Shown in pieces: positions 24,726 through 35,630 of a stretch of DNA of 64,000 nt. The translations under genes were made by a program, and so were the position numbers. How positions within the stretch are numbered: the stretch's first letter is position 1; each line of letters begins with the position of its first letter. This DNA comes from Phoebastria nigripes. Taxonomy: Eukaryota; Chordata; Aves; Procellariiformes; Diomedeidae. A model generated the notes under the pieces. The model saw only the letters and a list, made by a program, of their open reading frames with translations, did not search any database and had not been told where the DNA came from. The DNA lies in NCBI GenBank assembly GCA_035582835.1, contig JAYKAV010003143.1:2419673-2483672 (forward strand), in the 5' to 3' direction.

Positions 24726-27700
24726 ATCCTTTTCTGCTCTTCACTGTTGGAACATTTATTTTTACCCTCATCATCTTCATTACAAACCCAACGTAAATAT
24801 GTAAGAAAAACCAGAACCATTTAGCATTACATGCTTTTACACTAATAAAATTATCATCTTATTTGTGTACCCCTTAACGCTTACCCTACAAAATAATTTT
24901 AGCCTCTGCATAATGAATTATAATATGTAACAAACAGCATAACGAAGAACAAACCCTATTTAAAAGATCTGACTAGTGGCAAGATGCTACTGTAACAACA
25001 GATATTAAATAGGTGTAATATTTCAAATGATTTGGTATTTTTCATATTGAAATATAGATGATGAAAGTCCAGAAGTACAATGAATATAATTTTGTTTTGT
25101 GTAGTCACAAGATAAATGTATACAATTCAGCTCTCATAGGTGTTTTTTCTCATTTTATTTTAGTTTTTAGCAGCCAATTCTCTGGAATGACCATTCTTCT
25201 TTGTTTAAAGGCCATTCTCTATGGTGGCTTATTTAAGGAAATTTTACTGAACACAAATACTCTGCAATAGCTTACAGAAAGTCTAAAACTCCGTGAAAAC
25301 AAAGAGTGCTCTGAGGGTGGAAGAAAATTTGAGTCAAGAAAGAAATACTGGAAAGGTTCAGAATAAAAACAAGTTATCAAGCACAGATATTAGCTGCTAG
25401 GGCTTTANAAACCCTGTGCCACCTCTTAACCTTTTGCCTTGGGTGGCTTCTGGTTCTCTAGGAGCTACTGAAAGCACTTTTCAGCTCCTATCAACATTTG
25501 GTACTATAGACCCTAAGGCTGCTAAAGAATTTGTAGCAATACTTGTTCTGTTCGTTACCGACTGTCTTTTTGTCTAAGACCCTGGCTTTCACGTAGCCTC
25601 TCTAACCTCAAGTAGCATCTCACCAGTCTGCAATATTTTGGTGTAGGCTAAGAAAATTATTTTATATACTTGAATCATTAAATGATTAAAAAAAACCACC
25701 CCACCAAACTAATTAACATCAGAGCATGATTTAAGACCGAGCAAGAAACATCAAAAGACATTACAACATTGTTTGATGCTCCTCTCTTGGCAATAAGCCT
25801 TCCCCAATTTCACAAACAGAGGGAAAACAAATGTTTCCAGTTACACGTATGCTCACACACTCTTGGTTAAGTGAGGCCAGACCTTTCTCTGTTAACTACA
25901 TTGGTATGCCTTAGCTGCCAATTGGCTTCGAATATTTCTCAGAAATATGAGGTTCCTCCTGCAGCAATGCCTAGATAATGAGGGACGATTATGAGATGAA
26001 AACATACTGACTTCCAAAGGAGAATAATGGATATGAACACAGTGCAATACAGTATGACGAATTTTATTCCTGTATAGGTGATCACAGAACATAAAATTCT
26101 CCTCACGGAATTAAGGTAATCACACAAAACCTACNGACTTCTAGGGGTAGCTGAAAGTCTGTGCTTCGTTCAGAGGAAAGTAAAATGAGAATTACCCCCA
26201 TCATTCATATAAGCAAATGCTATCAATGAAATGAGGGCCAGCTCCTCAGTGCATCCCATCCTCTCTTACTGCCCACTCCCAGCCCGGTCACCTCCAGAAG
26301 GCAGGCAGAGAGCTGTAGGAATGCAGGAGCAGGACCCTTTCTGTGCTGTTGCCTCTGAGATAATGAGAAAGACTGGATATCACGTGAAGGAGAAGCAGCA
26401 TGACTGTGTTGTCAAAATCGTTCCAACAGATAGGTAGAAATCTCAACAAAACGTTTTACGCTTTGTAGCATAAAGTCGAAGTCTCACACNCATCAAACAT
26501 TTTGAAACTATTTCTTAAAGAACCATCTTTTAAAATAGTTTCTGGCTATAAAATTGTGCATAAATGCAGTGGAAAAATAAACAATTAAGGCAGTATAGAT
26601 ATTTATAAAGAAACAGATGTAAATACATCTCCATGGCAGAAGAAATGCATGCAGAAAAATTTCTGCAAGATTTTCTCCTCCTCTGAAACTAAAAAAAAAA
26701 AAAATATGTCAGAGGGAAACAATCAGGAAAACAATGGGGGAAATCTAATGAGATATAGCTATTTTCTGAATATCCTCAGGTATGCAGAATTATCAAGAAC
26801 ATATAAAATAAAAAATGAATTAAAAGATATTTTCCACAGAATAACTGACAACAGCGTTCATACTATTGCTTGGTATTTCCCGAAATAGTTACTGAAACTG
26901 CCAGATTTTCCAAGAAGGTTTCCATCATTTGTTTGTTTATGGGTGCCCCTAGTCTTTACCATAACACAACGACAGGCAGCCTTTAACAAAATGGTGTACG
27001 GCTGAGTAAATGTATTCACTCCCTGTCCTGCAACCCCATTTGGATGCTTTTAGTCCCTTTGGAAGCAGTAGCAGCGGCACAAGGAATGAGTGAGATAAAG
27101 TACTTTTGGCCAATCACCAACGATGTCCCCTCACGTCACCCGACAAAACACAGCAGCTGCTTCTCCTGTTTTTGTACCTATGATGAACTTCAGTAATCAC
27201 CTTCCTCTCTGTGTACAAGGGAACATCTTAAGGCGCCTGGAAGCCACAAAAGTTTGGCAAACCGTTTGGCTCTGTTTTAAATACTATGTAGATTATAGAG
27301 GACAGAGAACAAGTTCTACTTTGTAAATACAATTAACAACTGTTACATCTTTACCTTTGCACTCAGGTTTTTTATTTTAACAGTTTAATCTCTGAGTCAT
27401 ACAAGTGTGTCCTCATTTTGTCAGACACAGAAATGCACACTCTTTTCCCCAAAGTGTTTGGATTCCCAGCAGCGGGCAAGACACGCACTTGCCATTCTGG
27501 TTTCCAGAATAAATCGGTAGCCTGGAAGACCAGACAGAGCTCAGGGAAGCTACTGCCTACTCCTAACTAAGGAGATTGAACTGTCATCCAGTAACGTCTT
27601 TCCATGTCTAAAAGCCAGTGAATAACTATCTTTACAATAAAGGACTTAAACACTTTGCTTAAGCACTTTGGTCAATCAAGGCCTAAGGAAAGACTTACAT

Positions 27701-28439
27701 TGCCATTTTGAAAATCTTTTCCTCTCTTTTTCAAGCCGCAACAGCAAATCTAATAGTGCTCTAAGATCTCACCAGAGCGTGTATTTGAGAATAAAGAACT
27801 CGGGAAGATGTGGGGGAGTTCTAACTAAAGAACTCAAACCTTGGTTAAGTGTAGAAGGTACTACGTATGAACACAGGAGGCTGCCATACAGGAAAGATAA
27901 CTTAAGCTGTCTGGAAGGAGTAGATGCAATAGCAAAATGGCTGAGCTGGACAACTAGTAAAATCCCCCAACTACCTTCTCAGTGCAGAGCTGCTGGTAGC
28001 TGTGTGAACAAGCAGGAACCCTCTTGAGTGATAAATGATTAGCAGATGTAGTAAGCACGGTATGCTCTCGCACAGTCTTTAACTCTGTGGTTATAATGTG
28101 GTCTTCCAAGGAACCTAATGGCTTTCGGTGTACCTAGAAGTCTAGAACACTAATCAAGCCATTTATTAAGCCTGTTAAAATGTTTTAGATTGATTTCTCA
28201 GTGCCTAGAATACTGTTGTCTAGCTTTATATTGGGTAATAGAAATTAAAGATCTGGGTGTGCAATTCAACATGCAGGTTTTGGTAGTTGTAAACCCTTTC
28301 TCTCCACCTGCCTGGTTTAAATCTCTGTCTCACAAAACAAAACAAATGAAAAAAATAATTCAGAGAAGGTGAGGCTGCAACAGGCTATGCAAAAAGCAAA
28401 AGGCTTTCAAATGCATCTGAACCAGAGATGGAAACACTT

Positions 28440-28570
28440 GTTTCAAATTAAGTAATGGGTCTGTTTCCCTCCTAATCAAAATAACAGTTAATTATTGATA
28501 ACTTCAGTGCATTAATCAGCTGCTTGAAAAAAAATGTTCTCCAATCAAAATCAAGTGCAATTGCTTCTAA
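28440..28570. promoter_or_regulatory. Candidate conserved non-coding element
   Basis: A dense cluster of TAAT or ATTA cores (CCTAATCAAAATAACAG, TTAATTATTGATAA, GCATTAATCAGC) and CAAT-like words (CCAATCAAAATCAAG), with no repeat signature. Speculative. Confidence 0.25.
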
Positions 28571-30409
28571 ATCCTTCTATGCGCTTCATATCATCTTGGA
28601 AAAAGGAGCAAAAGTAAAAGTAGTTTGCTCAGGGAAACTCCACAGTCCTGAGAGTTAAAAGCATGAGAGAAGAAAGAATATTCTGCAATACACTACCACT
28701 CTCATTTTGCTTTGCTGTGCAGCTTCCTCTATGTAGACAAGATAGTCCTAATTAATGGTTGTACAGAACACTGGTAATCTTGCCTATGTGCATTGTATCA
28801 GGCACAGGTAAAATTAATCCACACTATGTGAGGACAGACAAGAGATTTAAATAGGTTCTTCATTCCAAGCTGTCTAACTGGAAGAAAGAAGTCATTAGGA
28901 AAAAATATATTTGGAGTCTCCAAATATTTCTTCAACGTGATATAACCTCTTTCCCCAAAACAAAAATTTTACAAGAAAGCCTTCCTTCCATAAGCACCTT
29001 CTATTTTTGTACACACCCTCCCAATATTTTAAATAATACTTTGGCAAAACATATGAAAAATTCAAAAATAATTGCTTGAGTTTTGGCAAAGCTTAAAAAG
29101 TATAGGGAAAGTCTGGAAAAGAGAAAGCTGGGCACATGATAACGATAACTTTGTTCTTGTATACAGGGTGAGTTATTCATAGCCCACTAATTCGCTGTTT
29201 GCCTGGATTCACAATTCACAGGTTTTATACAAGAGCTTGTATTCCTCTAGAAAGGCCAAGTTTGAAAGGTTTCTAATTCCAAAATAAAAGGACACTAGCA
29301 CAAAGCTGCAACGTACACGGTAACTGAAATTTGCTTCAAGCAAGGTGTGACTTAGAACCATTATGTGTACCTGTTGCATGTCATCTCTCTGAAGAGGTGC
29401 CAACCCCAGCCAGACTAAATCCCTAACACACTGTTGGATGCTAGGGAAGTTTCTGCATTAAGCACGGACAGCACTATCCTCCAATTTGCTTCAACCACAG
29501 AGAACAGTCATGCATTAGCAAGGAGGTGGCTTGCATGACCTAAGAGGTTGTTTTTGTCTCTGCATTCCAATGGTGAAATTTAGAGATGCCCTCAGTAACC
29601 GTGTATGCACAGGCGTTGCATCCGCTTTTTCCATGAATGCATGAATTTGGCTCTGTGACCCATTGTTTACTAATCAACTAGCCTTCCAATAACTTTTTAG
29701 GGCCCCATAGGTGTTAGTGCCTCTACTTGTTTTCTACTTTTTAAAAATTCTGTTTACATATTAAAATAATGACTTGTTAGTCATTTAAATTCAACTGACT
29801 ATTGGATGTCACATGCAGGAAATGTTCTACAAGAGCGTTGTCAAAGAAAATGAACTTCTCACCTGGAGGGAGGGAAAGGCAGGGGGAAAATATGACAACC
29901 AATGGATATAAAATAGGAGAAAATACTGTTTTCTCCAAAGCATTCCACCAAAAAGCCAGCAGGGATCTTTTGAATCATGACCATAGTTTGCTTAACTAGA
30001 ATAAATCACAAAACATGAGTAAGTCAGCCAGCTAGGGAAGGTATATCTAAATTTCATATCACATTTCAAAGTTTTTCAAGGTGCTTTAGGAGTGTGAGTC
30101 CCAAATACCTGATTCTTTCTTACTTCTAGCGACAAGACAGGCCCTCCACTCTGAAAAAGTTTGAGCAAAGTACTTTTGAAAGTTTCACTTTCAGTGAGGT
30201 CATATCCTACTGAATTAATAATATAATATAAAATACTTTTATTACCTAGAGAAACGACTACAGCTCAGGCAATTTTCTGAGACACCTTCAGCACAGTACA
30301 AGTTGCTAATGAAGTTTCATCAGCTGGAGGGCAAGGGGGAAGAGACAAAAAGAAGAGTCCTTTCGGGAAAAGCAATTTTCAAAAATTGTTTTGGGAATAA
30401 TTCATTCTT

Positions 30410-30880
30410 GAGTGCTTGCAATCCAGGTATGCGCCACACATGATCTTGTGTTTAAAGTGCAGTTGAACTCCAAAGAGGAGATGGACGGAGGCTGGAGAGA
30501 TTTATGTGGCTTTAGACTTGTTGGTTTTACTGTTAGGTGGTGCACAGCTCTGATTTAAGATGTGCTGAGCAGGCCCTTATATAAAATAACAATAAATTAG
30601 TGATGCACATGCAGATTTATGTGTTGGGAGTCCAGAGCAAGAATGCATGCTTAGTGAGTTTTATAAATCTGTATAAATAAATACAAATGAAATCACGCCG
30701 TGGGATGTCCCTGTCTTGTGTCTCTCAATAGTATCTAAATTAGATTCGGTCTATTTTCAACATGTATATAAATATGCTCACAGAAACACACTAATTATCA
30801 GCCTGGAAAATCAGCTTGGGTTTTGAGAGCCAATTAAGTTCCCTGTGGGTTCATTTTTGTCAGGAAAGTCAGTGGAGACA
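30410..30880. promoter_or_regulatory. Candidate conserved non-coding element, ~470 bp
   Basis: A long repeat-free block of even composition with runs such as AAATAACAATAAATTAGTG, GTTTTATAAATCTG and CACTAATTATCAGCC. It has no homopolymers above six bases and no transposon motifs. It is the longest such block I picked out in the window. Conservation is unproven. Confidence 0.28.
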
Positions 30881-31155
30881 ACTCAAAACATACACAGGAA
30901 GTGTATCTGCTGCCTAAGATGAGATTTGTACAATTACTTTTCTGACCATAAATACGCTTACTTCATTCCTTCTTGCTAACTTTACATTTCCCATATATGA
31001 TTCATGGTGTTATGCCAAGGTCACCCAGGTCCTTGGTATTAAAAGGTTATACAAACACACCCCTTTAGTAACTAAAATGAATCGGATACGCAGCAGACAG
31101 AGTGCAGGCCTGAACTTGGAAAGGGAGGGAGTGTGAAAGCCAGACCCCTGACATT

Positions 31156-31179
31156 AAAAAAAAAAAAAAAAAAAAAAAA
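31156..31179. repeat. Poly-A run (24)
   Basis: Twenty-four A preceded by GACATT. No polyadenylation hexamer is seen in the preceding 40 bases, so it is treated as a microsatellite. Confidence 0.85.
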
Positions 31180-33529
31180 TTCACTTTCATTTGTAACTTC
31201 ACACAAAACACAAAGAAATGTAGTATTACTGGGAAAGAAAATCAGCCAAAAATGTTTCCTTTGGGGGAGGAGCAGGGAGGCAAAAAGGCAAAGCCCTCAA
31301 TATTTGCGCCTCTAGAAACTACCTGAGGAGCTCTCGGTACTCTGCTTTCTCATGCTACCCCCCAAACCCAGCACCTACACAGATCACTGCCTTAAAGTCC
31401 GAGCACTGACAAGGACTTGAGGTTGGAGCCTAGTCTCAAACTGCCATTTTGCAGTTGATTTTCTGTCAGGCAAGCTACTCCACAAGTGAAACAAAATTAG
31501 ATGATGTAAAAGTTGCAGTCAGGACTATGAAAGAATCAAACAAATTGTTTCCTTTTCTGTGGTATTTCTGTTAACCCTACTGCACTTAGCTACAATCACT
31601 GACATTATGCATAAAAATGCTGGTAGAGGGATGGTGCAAAACAGTATCAGACAGTAAGACTAATAATTTATAACTCTGCATCTTCAAAATACTGTAATAT
31701 TAACAGCAACAGTTTATGTTCATAACTTCTCTGCGAAACAAGGCACATCACAGTTTTANAAGTGTGGCAATTGGGGAGCACAGACTTTTAGTGGTTTGTC
31801 AGAAGCATCCTAGGAAGTCGGCATTCAAATTAGAATTAGCATCCATTTTTTTGCTTCTAGTCTTATATGTGTGCAGCTTTTTAATTCTCCTAGGCCTCAA
31901 GCAATTCCTAAGTTCTTAAAAACTTCTATATCGCTGCCACAGAGCAATCAGAAGCAACTCTAGCTCTATGATAAAGCACCAAAATGAAAAAGCAAGCTGC
32001 AGTGGCTGGCTTAGTAACAAGCTGTTGGTGAGCAGCTTGGGTAATAGCACAACACTGCAGGCCGGCTTTGACCTGTATCGAAGAAAAAAGGCATACCTTT
32101 ATTGCAGAAAACACATCTTTCCCTGAAACATATCTCATGCTAGCTCTATACAACCCAGCTCCAGCTCCCATCCGATTCAGACAGGTGATTTGGGCTTCGG
32201 CACTAGACTGGACCAAAGAAATCCAGGCAGAGGTGTGGATGCAAGCTCCACTGCAAGCCCGAGCAGCTTGAGCAACACCTCTCTGCAAACTTGAGCTTCA
32301 GCTCGAGCGCAGGTCATGCTGCTGCTCATGGCTGCAGGTCCTATGTTAAAAGTAAACGCTGGTCCCTCTGACAAACTAGCTATGGAGAATCTTTTTTTTT
32401 GCCAAGATGCTAGCTGAAGAGAAGTAGGATGAAAAGGCTTTTACACACTCTGTGATTTCTGCAAGGATAAACTGGGCAGAGAAAAAGCACAACAAAAATA
32501 CTTGAAAGCTCAAGCACACCTGTTTGAAACTCAAAAAGCAGTGGAATATGTCACCCAGTATGCCCAAACATGATTCTCAAAAATCCTGTTTCCATTACAA
32601 AAGGAAGCTCTCCACAAAACAGAAGCAATTTGTATGGGAAGTCTAGGTTTAATTATGGTCCAAAAGATTTTAACAAATTTAAGAGATTTTTACATTGTCC
32701 CCTGGTAAGCCTCGTTTTTCTCTCACTTAAACCAATATCCAAGTATTTGATGGTCCTAGTAGATCCAAAATAGTTACCAAGAATCAGTAAATAACATATC
32801 TGCATACCCACACAAATATTTTTCATGGACATACATACTACCCAGTACCATTTCATTTCTTTCACTGCCTATGAGTGGATGGACTTCTAAAATTCTAGTA
32901 GACTATAAGTGTGAGAGGGAGTAAAAACTATTATTGTTCCCACCAACCAGTAATCAGCAAGTTAAGACAGTATATCATCCCCAGAGATAAATTTCCTGAT
33001 TTTGTTGGTTTATGTAATGGTGAGGTTCTGAGCACAACTCCTCGACGTATATTCATCTGCATTTCTTCCTGCCTCAGTACAGTCTTGCTGTGAACTCTAA
33101 AAATCTCTCTCCCGATACTCGATTCTGCTTCGCTTCGAATGCCTGTTCTTTCTATTACTCATCAAGTAAGATTCAAAGCATAAATGGAACAAGGTGGCAG
33201 AAACTAGCTTCCAGCTCTAAATTCCTGACAGTACAAACCAAAGTCTGTAATTTATAGTTTAAAAAAAAATAAAGCAATGACTTCTTGTTATTGTTACCTT
33301 TATTCGAGAGGTTACAGCCAAAAACTGTCCAAATTCCAGACAGTACAGGAACAGTCACACTTTCTCCTGCCAACTTACAGCATGTTAGGACAGGAATAAC
33401 TTTTTGTAAGAGGACAACATGGTTGAGGCTTTTTCAGAGCAACAGTTTTTTAAGCAGTGAATTAAAAGAAACACTATCTATATTCACTGACAAACTGGTA
33501 ACCAAACATCTGGCATGCAACCTGTGTGT
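31180..33529. other. Intronic, nothing firm
   Basis: Contains one weak MIR-like match (31735-31840). The 120-codon minus-strand open frame at 31926-32288 has no recognisable domain. A GC-richer patch lies at about 32160-32340. Confidence 0.5.
31735..31840 (-). mobile_element. Possible MIR-like SINE relic, weak
   Basis: On the plus strand, GTGGTTTGTCAGAAGCATCC, then TAGGAAGTCGGCATTCAAA, resembles the reverse complement of the MIR-family segment (gacttgcccaaggtcacac, then aggaagtctgtggca). The similarity is short and diverged. Confidence 0.3.
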
Positions 33530-34589
33530 TCCCAACCAGACCAACACCCATTTCCTCTGCTCTTGTTCTTGTGCTATGGATCATCTTTGCTGGAAATCTC
33601 AAGATCTGGCTGATGTCCTCCACTGCAAGTTCATTCTCCCTTTTAATTTTTCCACATTCCTAGCTAAGTCAGCTCTCTTTCTCCAACTTCAGTGAAAACA
33701 ATTTCCAAAATCCTAAGTCCTTTTTACTAACTTTTCATTCAGTGCTCCTCCTTGCCTCCACTTCCTTCCCACATATAATCTAGAAAATTTCTTCCCACAG
33801 AAAATATCAAAACATAACACCTTCATCTTTCCATTTTCCACCATCATTCATATCTACAAGTCTTTCCCCTTGCACTTCTGTCCCAGCTGCAGTTTCCCTC
33901 TTCTCATCCAGCCTCTTCCTTCTCCTTTCACTCCTCTACTTGCCCCTCTGGACTCACCCAACTCATCTGCTTGGGTCCTTCAAATCCACATCCGTCCTGT
34001 CCTCAGCCTTTTGGGTTCTCTAACTCTCTCATTCCACACAACACTTAGTTTCTACCACCCTAAAAATCACACTCTTCACCCCCTCTGCCCCAATCCCAAG
34101 CCTCTTCCCATCCCTGTGTGGCATCCCATTCTTCCAGTTCTCATCCCAGATTGTCTCTAATTGACATCTTCCACCACAGTCTCTTTCACACACATCGTCT
34201 GATATCATGTTCCTCACCAATATTCAAACTATTTTTCCCCATCTTCCAGTAATGTCACCTGACATCAATATAGGTATGTGTGTTTGTCTTCCCAAACCTT
34301 GGCCGCAGGCATCCGTTCCACCAGTTTCCTATATTTTGATCTCCTGTAGTGGTCTTGCTGCTCACTACCTTTGTTTCTTTTCTCTTCTCCCCTCGCAAGC
34401 TGTCTTTCAGCATGCTTAGCCATAAACATAAATACAGCTACCATTTTCATACTGAATACTCAAATTTTCTCTGTTACAGTTTTTTCACTCTCTTCTTCAA
34501 ACTTCTTGAGCAACATCTCAAAAAAATCCTTGTAGAGAGCCACCATCAGCTCAGGAATGACATGGATACAGCAGCTGATTTACCTCCAT
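33530..34589 (+). repeat. ~1-kb C/T-rich region, possible 5' part of LINE relic
   Basis: For about 1 kb the plus strand is dominated by C and T, with many CTCC, CCTC and TTCC words (for example 33880-33960 and 34060-34150). The 96-codon Pro/Leu/Ser-rich open frame at 33870-34160 is a product of this bias. C/T bias on the sense strand is usual in L2-type ORF2, and the block leads into recognisable RT remnants at 34590, so it may be the decayed upstream part of the same element. No motif in this part was identified. Confidence 0.35.
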
Positions 34590-35140
34590 CACTTCTCCCA
34601 CTCATTGCGAACCAGAAAATTACCCTGTCAGTCAAGATTATAACCCAATCACCTTTGACTCAGGCCATTTACTGAGTTCTTCACACCTACGTGACATCTA
34701 AACTTTGCAGGCTCTTTCTGCAAAACATTTCTAAAATAGATTCACTCATTATCAAAATACCGACTCCTACCTCACCTCAGCCCATATTGATGTCCTCCAT
34801 CACTGACTCATTAGACATTTGGTGTTCTTAAAAACAAACACACACACACAGAGCAAAATCTAAAACGTTACATTGCCTCCAACATTTGGTCTTCGGAGGT
34901 TTTTTTGCCAATAATCTTTATCCTGCATGTCTTATCTGCACTTCTTCAGACTCTTCATAGCTATGAAATACACACACCCACATTAAACCCCACAATCCTT
35001 ACAAAATTTGGTCCATTAACATGCTGAGGCCAGTGCATGATGTCTTTGTTGCTCTGCTGTTTTCACCTTTCTGCCTGTAGTCATTTGCTGCCTCAAGTCT
35101 TGTACTGAGATTATCAGTTCTTTCGGTCAGAAACCTTATT
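34590..35140 (+). mobile_element. L2-type LINE relic (RT thumb region and 3' end)
   Basis: Plus-strand pieces in neighbouring frames read KITLSVKII, FDS, HLRDI, CRLFLQNISKI and LTSAHIDVLHH (about 34610-34810). These align in order with the L2-type segment (V-K-N-L-G-V-x-F-D-S, H-I-x-x-x-x-x-S-C-R-F-x-L-x-N-I-x-K-I-R, L-T-x-A-x-x-L-V-H-A-L). Stops and frameshifts are present. The end near 35080-35135 (CTTGTACTGAGATTATCAGTT) resembles the L2-like 3' motif cttgtacttagattgtaagct. A CA run at 34840-34853 interrupts it. The C-R-L-F-L-Q-N-I-S-K-I match is the strongest support. Confidence 0.55.
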
Positions 35141-35494
35141 GGCGCTCTGCCTCTGAGAAATGGGCTGGAGTCCTCAAATAAAGTCCAAAGGCATTACCAC
35201 TTGGTAAATTATGAAAAATTAAAGTTTCTGCCCAACTATAATATTTCAAAATGAATTAACATGTAGTTCTCTCCTGTATGCTAGCTATTAAAAGCCTAAC
35301 CAGAATCTGCATTTCTGAGATTTTTGCAGCTCTTTAATACCTGTGTTATGCCTCTTTTTCCTACGGCAAAAATATAAAACCAAAGCAAGTATGCCACTTA
35401 GTGTTTCACACTAATTAAAAACAAGCAACTTCAGTTCTCTAAGCGTAAGTATCAACATTTTCAAGAAGCAAAAGTATTTCTAAAAATATCAGAA

Positions 35495-35630
35495 CTTCCA
35501 TTTTATGGATGGAGTAACGGAAGGTAGAAAAATCAATTAGTTTCTACCAGCAAAATCATACAAGTTGAGAAACAGACCTTGAAATATAACCCCATCTGAT
35601 GTCCTTTCATTTGGTGATCTATGCAGATAG
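35495..35630 (-). mobile_element. MIR-like CORE-SINE relic
   Basis: The plus strand reads TTCCATTTTATGGATGGAG, then a region matching the order of the MIR reverse complement: cccattttacagatggggaaactgagg, agtgacttgcccaaggtcacaca, and gaacccagatctcctgact, seen here as TATAACCCCATCTGATGTCC. Blocks fall in the right order and spacing over about 110 bases, with about one third of bases changed. Confidence 0.55.

Larger units (their letters stand above)
13441..31155. other. Long intronic stretch, mostly featureless
   Basis: AT-rich non-coding sequence with isolated n bases. It holds the homopolymer and A/C tracts and the candidate conserved blocks listed separately. Longer open frames (for example 20387-20674, 22300-22617 and 27668-28027 on plus, and 20759-21141 on minus) have no domains and no splice or homology support. 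No LINE RT motifs were recognised. Confidence 0.5.

Noticed and set aside
31926..32288. 120-codon minus frame
   Set aside because: Ala/Ser/Cys-rich chance frame; no motifs.
33870..34160. 96-codon Pro/Leu/Ser-rich frame
   Set aside because: By-product of the C/T-rich bias; no domain.
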